Source of the DNA: a virus
IMG/VR virus record: IMGVR_UViG_3300046507_000703
Span: 1-27,075 of that record
Direction: 5' to 3' (one strand)
Length of the DNA: 27,075 nucleotides
The notes under the pieces were generated by a model. The model saw nothing but the letters and a program-made list of their open reading frames with translations, had not been told where the DNA came from and made no database searches. Made by a program: the position numbers and the translations under genes. Below, in pieces: positions 22,751 through 27,075 of this stretch; position 1 is the first letter of the stretch; every line of letters begins with the position of its first letter.

Positions 22751-22787
22751 CACCATTAAAATAAATAACTGCTTCATTTTGCTGGTG
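22751..22787 (-). promoter_or_regulatory. Hairpin covering ribosome binding site of 22745 start
   Basis: CACCA-GC-AAAAT pairs with ATTTT-AA-TGGTG: two 5-bp stems around a 2x2 internal loop. The GGTG ribosome binding site (22751-22754) is in the 3' arm. Confidence 0.5.
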
Positions 22788-22802
22788 GCCAAACTCCCGA
22801 AA

Positions 22803-22817
22803 TTTTATTGTTCCCAA
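22803..22817 (-). promoter_or_regulatory. GGAAC/A-tract element 8 (before 22745 start)
   Basis: Minus strand TTGGGAACAATAAAA, about 72 bp before the gene start and 8 bp after the terminator stem at 22826-22850. The order stop codon, terminator, element, hairpin, gene argues strongly that the element restarts transcription. Confidence 0.65.
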
Positions 22818-22825
22818 AACACAAA

Positions 22826-22850
22826 AAGGCCGATTATTTAAACCGGCCTT
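22826..22850 (-). terminator. Intrinsic terminator after 22879-23274 gene
   Basis: Minus strand AAGGCCG-(11-base loop)-CGGCCTT followed by TTTG. It ends the small-gene operon and is followed within 10 bp by element 8. Confidence 0.75.
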
Positions 22851-22860
22851 AGTCAATCTA

Positions 22861-22880
22861 TGTATTGTGCAATACAGTTT
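22861..22880. repeat. 20-bp repeat/palindrome, copy after 22879 gene
   Basis: Identical to 19745-19764. It touches the stop codon of the 22879-23274 gene and lies just upstream (in transcription) of the terminator at 22826-22850. Confidence 0.75.
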
Positions 22881-23274
22881 AGAATATGAGATCAACTCCA
22901 AAAGTATAGGTACTGCCATTGGCGGCATAATCTGTTATTTCTGTTTGCGTCATCAAACGTAATTGATCAAAAGTAGCCGTTCGCTCGATTTTGCTTTTAA
23001 CCTTTCCTATAACGTATACATAATCTTCATGTTTTGGGTGTTTGTATGCTTCCAAAATTGTATAAGGCCCTTCTTCAGTACCAGATGCTTTGAAAAACAT
23101 CACCCATTGACCTGACTTAAACTTAGGTTTTACTTCTTTGTACTTCAATTCTTCATAGTAATTCTTTCGCATATATGCATTTCTTGAAGGTTCTAGCAAC
23201 TGTACTCTAAGCGTATGCATTGCTATAAAAGCTTCTAATGGTATATAGGGAAAAGTTTTAAAGTTAATACTCAT
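22879..23274 (-). CDS. Small hypothetical protein, SH3-like pattern
   Basis: This 131-residue protein has a basic N-terminal half. Its C-terminal half starts FKSGQWVMFFKASGTEEGPYTILEAY, a beta pattern typical of small SH3- or KOW-like barrels. The start codon overlaps the first of three 16-bp repeats (ACTCAT units, 23269-23316). Directly after the stop lies a palindrome shared with the intein, then an intrinsic terminator. I recognise no family. Confidence 0.55.
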   Translation of the reverse strand: MSINFKTFPYIPLEAFIAMHTLRVQLLEPSRNAYMRKNYYEELKYKEVKPKFKSGQWVMFFKASGTEEGPYTILEAYKHPKHEDYVYVIGKVKSKIERTATFDQLRLMTQTEITDYAANGSTYTFGVDLIF

Positions 23275-23316
23275 TTATATATTTACTCATCTACATATTT
23301 ACTCATTTGAGTAAAT
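23269..23316. repeat. Three tandem 16-bp ACTCAT repeats at a gene start
   Basis: Plus-strand units ACTCATTTATATATTT, ACTCATCTACATATTT and ACTCATTTGAGTAAAT are tandem with a 16-bp period. The first contains the start codon of the 22879-23274 gene, and the last forms a perfect palindrome with its flank (TTTACTCATTTGAGTAAA). It is a likely operator array or early-promoter region. Confidence 0.7.
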
Positions 23317-23323
23317 TAAATAA

Positions 23324-23566
23324 TCAATGATTGCTGCCATTAACAACGGCCTTAACTTGGTGAGTATGGAATACACCAGTTTCGCCGTTGGCCATATCTA
23401 CTTCAATGCAATTATTTCCACGATAGCCGCCAATGGTTCCAAAAAGTGAGGTTGGACAATTTCCTATAATGTGGTCCACCACATCCGGTAAAACCTCAAC
23501 TTTGGCCCCGATAATGAGAGCCGCATTTAGTTTGCGTTGGCTTTGGCCATAATCCTTAAAGCTCAT
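23324..23566 (-). CDS. Small hypothetical protein
   Basis: This 80-residue protein is short and beta-rich (ALIIGAKVEVLPDVV, GTIGGYRGNNCIEVDM) with a small SH3-like look and no membrane segment. It starts 2 bp after the stop of the preceding gene and is the last of four closely spaced genes (23324-24735). Accessory genes of this size are common in large phages and no role can be given. Confidence 0.55.
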   Translation of the reverse strand: MSFKDYGQSQRKLNAALIIGAKVEVLPDVVDHIIGNCPTSLFGTIGGYRGNNCIEVDMANGETGVFHTHQVKAVVNGSNH

Positions 23567-23568
23567 TT

Positions 23569-23988
23569 TTACTCTGCCCGCCAGCTATAAATTCGTCTTG
23601 CACGTTCTTCGCCTTCTATTTTTGAACTAGGCGTTACAACTTCCATTCCGGCCTGTATACAAGCCATTTCAATACGTGGATCCTTTACTTCAAATAAGCA
23701 TTCTTCAAACGGTAATTTATTATGTTTGGCAACACCTACTGGTGAAACCATTGTTGAACGTGCACGGAGAAAACCACCCTTAACGTAATATTTATATCGT
23801 TTTTGAGAGATTAAAACTAAAAGCTCTTGAATACGGTTTTCATCAGGGAAACGATTGTTATATGTATTCTCTGTGAAATGACGATGTTTAATGGTCGGTT
23901 CAGAACCTTGACTCATTTCAGACCAAAATGTATTGCCGTTATTATGATTAAAGCGATTGTGCTTTAGTCTTTTTCTTAAATAAGTCAT
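23569..23988 (-). CDS. Small basic hypothetical protein
   Basis: The ATG at 23986-23988 (MTYLRKRLKHNRFN) is preferred because GGGG lies upstream and it follows the preceding stop by 7 bp. A start 23 codons earlier would overlap that gene. The 139-residue product is basic with His- and Asn-rich stretches near the N-terminus, and a C-terminal part with an acidic loop (KDPRIEMACIQAGMEVV). No known domain is seen. Confidence 0.55.
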   Translation of the reverse strand: MTYLRKRLKHNRFNHNNGNTFWSEMSQGSEPTIKHRHFTENTYNNRFPDENRIQELLVLISQKRYKYYVKGGFLRARSTMVSPVGVAKHNKLPFEECLFEVKDPRIEMACIQAGMEVVTPSSKIEGEERARRIYSWRAE

Positions 23989-23995
23989 TTTTGAT

Positions 23996-24187
23996 TTACC
24001 CCAAGTAAGTGTAAGTGTTAGATACAAACTGTTTAATAATTTTGAAATTAGGATCATGGCTGAAGTAGTTACTCACTTCGTCTTCAGCTCTATAAGATTG
24101 AAGCGCAATAACTGAGTAATTGAACTCCCCCATCGTGCATTTAATTCTGAAAAGAAAATGTACTAACGGCGCGTTTGGGTTCGGCAT
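23996..24187 (-). CDS. Very small hypothetical protein
   Basis: This 63-residue frame starts with ATG two bases after the stop of the Cys-rich gene and ends seven bases before the next start, so the spacing supports it as a real gene. The sequence is mixed (FLFRIKCTMGEFNYSVIALQSYRAEDEV) with no motif I know. Confidence 0.45.
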   Translation of the reverse strand: MPNPNAPLVHFLFRIKCTMGEFNYSVIALQSYRAEDEVSNYFSHDPNFKIIKQFVSNTYTYLG

Positions 24188-24189
24188 GT

Positions 24190-24735
24190 CTATGCTTCCC
24201 CAAAGGAATCGCGTTTAATTCCGATCTTTTCTAGGTCTTTTAAAAAGTTGCTCATCTGGTCCTCTTTCTGACCGATCCATTGCGCCGTTTCCAGGTTGCC
24301 CGCCTTTGGCTCTATTTCAAGTAATGCAATTTTTGCATCCTCTCTAGCTTGGGCTTCAATCTGGCGTTTTTGATATTCTGTTAAAACTTCACTACCGCTA
24401 TGCCAGGTAATAAATTGTTCCGGGTTGTCAAATACAGGTGTGTTCATATCCAGTTTGTTTCTGTCGTAATTTCCTAAACGTTCATTAATACGCATCCATT
24501 GGTTTGCACGATTTGAACGTTCAAGAAGAATCATTGCACCAGCACAATGTTGTTGTTTATGGCGCGGTTTATGGGTTGTTTTGTGACAAGGAAAACTTTC
24601 ATCTTTTTCGTAAAGACTCTCAATAATCCCCTGAGCGCGTTCTTCACCTAACCAGCCGCGCTGACAATCAACGTCATTCTTAAAAGGGCAGTCTTTACAA
24701 GGTTTTGTAAGGCTAATTTCCATAGTTACACTCAT
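24190..24735 (-). CDS. Cys-rich phage protein, DUF6283-like
   Basis: This 181-residue protein has a Cys/His-rich N-terminal domain: Cys13-x2-Cys16-Pro-Phe, Cys24, Phe-Pro-Cys50-His51 and Cys64-Ala-Gly. The order CxxCPF, GWLG, FPCHK and HCAG matches the DUF6283-type family found in phages and prophages, probably a metal-binding domain of unknown role. The C-terminal 80 residues are helical and charged. It is first in an operon of small genes. Its start is embedded in ACTCAT/TACTCA repeats similar to those before the 23274 gene start, which suggests shared regulation. Confidence 0.65.
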   Translation of the reverse strand: MSVTMEISLTKPCKDCPFKNDVDCQRGWLGEERAQGIIESLYEKDESFPCHKTTHKPRHKQQHCAGAMILLERSNRANQWMRINERLGNYDRNKLDMNTPVFDNPEQFITWHSGSEVLTEYQKRQIEAQAREDAKIALLEIEPKAGNLETAQWIGQKEDQMSNFLKDLEKIGIKRDSFGEA

Positions 24736-24782
24736 TAAATACTCAAATACACATCTACATAAATATATAGATACTCATTTGA
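24730..24782. promoter_or_regulatory. ACTCA-rich start region of the Cys-rich gene
   Basis: It contains ACTCAT at the start codon (24730-24735), ACTCAA (24741-24746), CATCTACATA (from 24752) and ACTCATTTGA (24773-24782). The last two also occur at 23289 and 23301, in the repeat array of the neighbouring operon gene. There is no GGAAC element here. Confidence 0.5.
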
Positions 24783-25001
24783 TTGTCTTTCAATGCTATA
24801 TCGAAACGGCGTTAAAGCTTCCCCAGTAAATACAATGCTTTAATGTTCTGAAAGATAGGTTCTTTCTACTATTCCGATATAGTTTTGATTAGATGTTTAT
24901 CTTGTGACTATAATTCTATAGCCAAATAACTATAAATACTATAGCTAAACTATAAAAATATAGATTATTGATTAGAAAAGGCCCAAAAGAGGGCCTTTAC
25001 T
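24736..25001. promoter_or_regulatory. AT-rich intergenic regulatory region with ACTATA repeats
   Basis: This 266-bp gap holds no gene I can support. It has a terminator at the right end, then five to six ACTATA/CTATAG copies between 24907 and 24954 (starts at 24907, 24915, 24929, 24938, 24949) spaced about 9-14 bp. An inverted ATCTA/TAGAT pair lies near the left end. It probably contains the promoter and operators of the small-gene operon to its left; no clear -35/-10 pair could be fixed. Confidence 0.45.
24974..24998 (-). terminator. Intrinsic terminator after the tape-measure-like gene
   Basis: Minus strand AAAGGCCC-TCTTTT-GGGCCTTTTC, a perfect 8-bp stem starting three bases after the stop codon. 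Confidence 0.8.
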
Positions 25002-27075
25002 CTATGCAAGCATTGGTCTTGCGCCTAAACCTCCGGTTGTAGCGTGAACAATATCCCGATCAGCTGGATTTTGAGAAATAATATCATTTGCTGTACTGGC
25101 CATTAGGGTAGGTTGGGGTTTGCTATTTTCACGGCGTAACACATTAGGAGCGTCTGGAATATTAGTAGGGGTTACACTTGGTGAATTTGAAACATACAAC
25201 GGTTTAGTTTGATTTGTCCGTGTAGCGCTGTCAGCACTAGCCCATAGCTTTTTCGGTCCTGGAGCTGCATTGGGTGTACTCTGAGGTGATGTTGGTTGTT
25301 TAGCATCATACGTTTTAGTAGCTGGCTTAATTACCGTTACTTTACCCGGTACTAGGCCTTCTTTTTGTTCAATAGCATTAAGGAATCTTTCCCTTTCTTC
25401 AGAGTTATAGTCACCCATTCGCTTATTAGAGCCAACGGCTTTTAATACATGTTGTTGATACGCTTTAGTGTTGTTTTCATGTTTTGGTGCATATTTTTCT
25501 ATTGCTGCCATCATGTCCAAGTCTTTGTATCCGCTACTATCAAAAAGCAGTTCCTTTTTAGCTTTTCGACCAGCTGCGAATGTTGGAAACGCTGCAAATC
25601 TTTTTGTTCCTTTACTGCCCTCTGAATCTGTTAGGTCTACATGGCCACGTGATTTTGCGAATTTACCATCTTCAATATTACCAGGGTTTCGGTTGCGCCA
25701 ATTCCAAGTACCCTCTTGTTTAATAACCGATCCATCGGCCAGCTGTACAACGTTATACCCTGCCCCTGTCTCTAACACTTTTGTAATTGGAATTTCATTA
25801 TTGGGATTATAGCTAGAAGGTGCGCCGCCACTCGCTCCATTACCGGGACCACTTTCATAACCACCACCTCCACTGCCACCACTACCACCACGGCGATAGC
25901 TGGCCAGCATAAAGCCGCCGCCCATGCCTCCCATTCCTAAGCCAAGTTGTGCGGTACTCAATGTACCTTTAACCATTTTGTTAATACCGTCTAAAGTCTC
26001 ATTCCATGTTTTAACAATAGTCCCTCCAATATCACGTTGCTGAAGGGTATCTGTCCATTTTCCAACTTTCTGGCCAATAGTATCGCCGATCCATGATCCG
26101 ACTGTTGCCCCGGCTACTGTTCCCACTGGCCCTGCTAAACTACCAATAGCTCCACCGATCCCACCGCCGACCATAGAGCCAATACCTCCCCCGCGCTCCT
26201 TGTTATCCATGTCGCCCCATTCTGAAGCAAGCATAGCGCCACCTAAAAGTGATCCAACTAAAGGAATGCGACCAGCGAAGCGACCTAACCTCCCAGCTAT
26301 GCGGCCAAGCGGTCCCCTTCTCCGGTTTCTATCTGGATTGCGTCTAGTTTCCTCATCAGGGTTTCCACTTCCGTTAGGTGGCGGTGGATTACCCCGTTGA
26401 TTTCTGTCTCTATCTGGCACCGGAACGGGAATAGGTCCTCTACGGCCCCCATTTCCTCTATTTCGGCGATTTCGATCATTACCACCATTACGACCACCGT
26501 TAGGCAATAAACTCGCTAATCCGAGCTTTCCTAGCAAATCAGCTAAGCCGTTATGTCCTTGTCGATTTACAGCATCAATTAATTTTCTGAGTAGTTTTCT
26601 TTCTTCACTGTTATGGCGATCAACATCGGTGTAATGCTCTTGCTGAGCACGGGGAATATCTTCACTACGTTTATTGCCTTTTTTAAACAGCCAGGTTGCA
26701 CTCCGGCCCATAAAACTTAATGCACGTTGTGCTGGTGCAACTATTGAGGTTAGTTCACGAACGGCGTCAACTGTCGGGTCAATATGACTTACATCAGCGT
26801 TCAGGCCTAATCTTGATAAATCTACGCCACGCTTAATAGCATCCGCAAAATTAAGATCATTAATATTGTTCGCTCTGGCCACAAAGCGGCCTTTTGAATC
26901 TCGTCCGGGCTGGTTTTCTCTTGCACCTACGCCTTCAGTATTTCTAACACGGCCGCCAATAGGATTGACTTGTCTTGTGTTCCCTTTTCTCTCACCAGCT
27001 GAAGTATTACTCGTGTCTCTTGTTCTAGGTCCACCAGCATTGGCCCCTACTTTAATATTTGAACTTGTAGTTCGG
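25002..27075 (-). CDS. Tail/tape-measure-like protein with glycine zipper and murein-hydrolase-like domain (N-terminus beyond window)
   Basis: The frame is open to the window edge, so the N-terminus is missing; the GTG at 26880-26882 is internal. Visible parts, in order: a disordered Arg/Asn/Gly-rich region with RDSKGRFVA (near 26880-26900), common in phage tail proteins; a Gly/Arg/Pro-rich linker (about 26270-26510); a glycine zipper (GGGIGGAIGSLAG region, about 26060-26200); a Gly-rich spacer; a domain with NPGNIEDG and RFAAFPTFAAG (about 25420-25720) like the transglycosylase-type hydrolases of virion proteins; and a Pro/Thr-rich tail. Such proteins span the tail and open the cell wall on entry. 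A terminator follows the stop. Confidence 0.65.
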   Translation of the reverse strand, partial: RTTSSNIKVGANAGGPRTRDTSNTSAGERKGNTRQVNPIGGRVRNTEGVGARENQPGRDSKGRFVARANNINDLNFADAIKRGVDLSRLGLNADVSHIDPTVDAVRELTSIVAPAQRALSFMGRSATWLFKKGNKRSEDIPRAQQEHYTDVDRHNSEERKLLRKLIDAVNRQGHNGLADLLGKLGLASLLPNGGRNGGNDRNRRNRGNGGRRGPIPVPVPDRDRNQRGNPPPPNGSGNPDEETRRNPDRNRRRGPLGRIAGRLGRFAGRIPLVGSLLGGAMLASEWGDMDNKERGGGIGSMVGGGIGGAIGSLAGPVGTVAGATVGSWIGDTIGQKVGKWTDTLQQRDIGGTIVKTWNETLDGINKMVKGTLSTAQLGLGMGGMGGGFMLASYRRGGSGGSGGGGYESGPGNGASGGAPSSYNPNNEIPITKVLETGAGYNVVQLADGSVIKQEGTWNWRNRNPGNIEDGKFAKSRGHVDLTDSEGSKGTKRFAAFPTFAAGRKAKKELLFDSSGYKDLDMMAAIEKYAPKHENNTKAYQQHVLKAVGSNKRMGDYNSEERERFLNAIEQKEGLVPGKVTVIKPATKTYDAKQPTSPQSTPNAAPGPKKLWASADSATRTNQTKPLYVSNSPSVTPTNIPDAPNVLRRENSKPQPTLMASTANDIISQNPADRDIVHATTGGLGARPMLA

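Noticed and set aside
22746-22928. 61-codon N-terminal extension of the protease/scaffold-like protein
   Set aside because: It would cross a terminator and a GGAAC element and overlap the neighbouring gene; the downstream ATG has a ribosome binding site.

Overview
The window is a dense block of virion genes from a tailed phage with a contractile tail, probably a large myovirus of a gammaproteobacterium. The modest GC content and general protein style suggest an Acinetobacter-like host, but nothing in the sequence proves this. Twenty-seven of the 28 protein genes run on the minus strand. They form short, tightly packed operons with many 1-17 bp overlaps and stop/start couplings. There are no tRNA genes, no CRISPR array, and no stretch over 300 bp without a gene.

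In transcription order (right to left): a tail or tape-measure-like protein with a glycine-zipper core and a murein-hydrolase-like domain (25002-27075, cut by the window edge); an AT-rich regulatory gap; five small accessory genes (22879-24735); three head or neck genes (20471-22745); the large terminase, whose Walker A motif is interrupted by a 147-residue mini-intein (18362-20383); two paralogous tail fibres, each 681 aa (14129-18291); an inserted defence-like unit (about 12996-14079); an Ig-repeat surface protein (11428-12894); a SWIM-finger protein with two small partners (9550-11409); the major capsid protein (7624-9423); a low-complexity repeat protein and the tail sheath (5609-7569); then baseplate genes (J-like, gpI-like), a tail-tube-like protein and small unknowns (1-5594).

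The most interesting unit is the only plus-strand gene (13171-14079). It encodes an Abi-like protein with HEPN-type motifs (RNAIH and RNEISHH). Divergent from it is a short structured non-coding RNA with a near-perfect host sigma-70 promoter (TTGACA-N17-TATGAT) and a strong intrinsic terminator. The arrangement resembles an AbiF-type HEPN toxin with an RNA antitoxin, the kind of system proposed as ancestral to Cas13, carried here as a cassette between structural genes.

A second theme is regulatory. Eight gene starts lie 65-85 bp downstream of a conserved element (minus strand KKGGAACRAWAAAA), and several of these elements follow a stop codon or terminator directly. At seven of the eight sites an inverted repeat of 10-14 pairs lies between the element and the start codon, often burying the ribosome binding site or the start codon or placing the ribosome binding site in its loop. 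The best case is a perfect 14-bp repeat over the ribosome binding site of the major capsid gene. This looks like a phage promoter class combined with RNA-level control.
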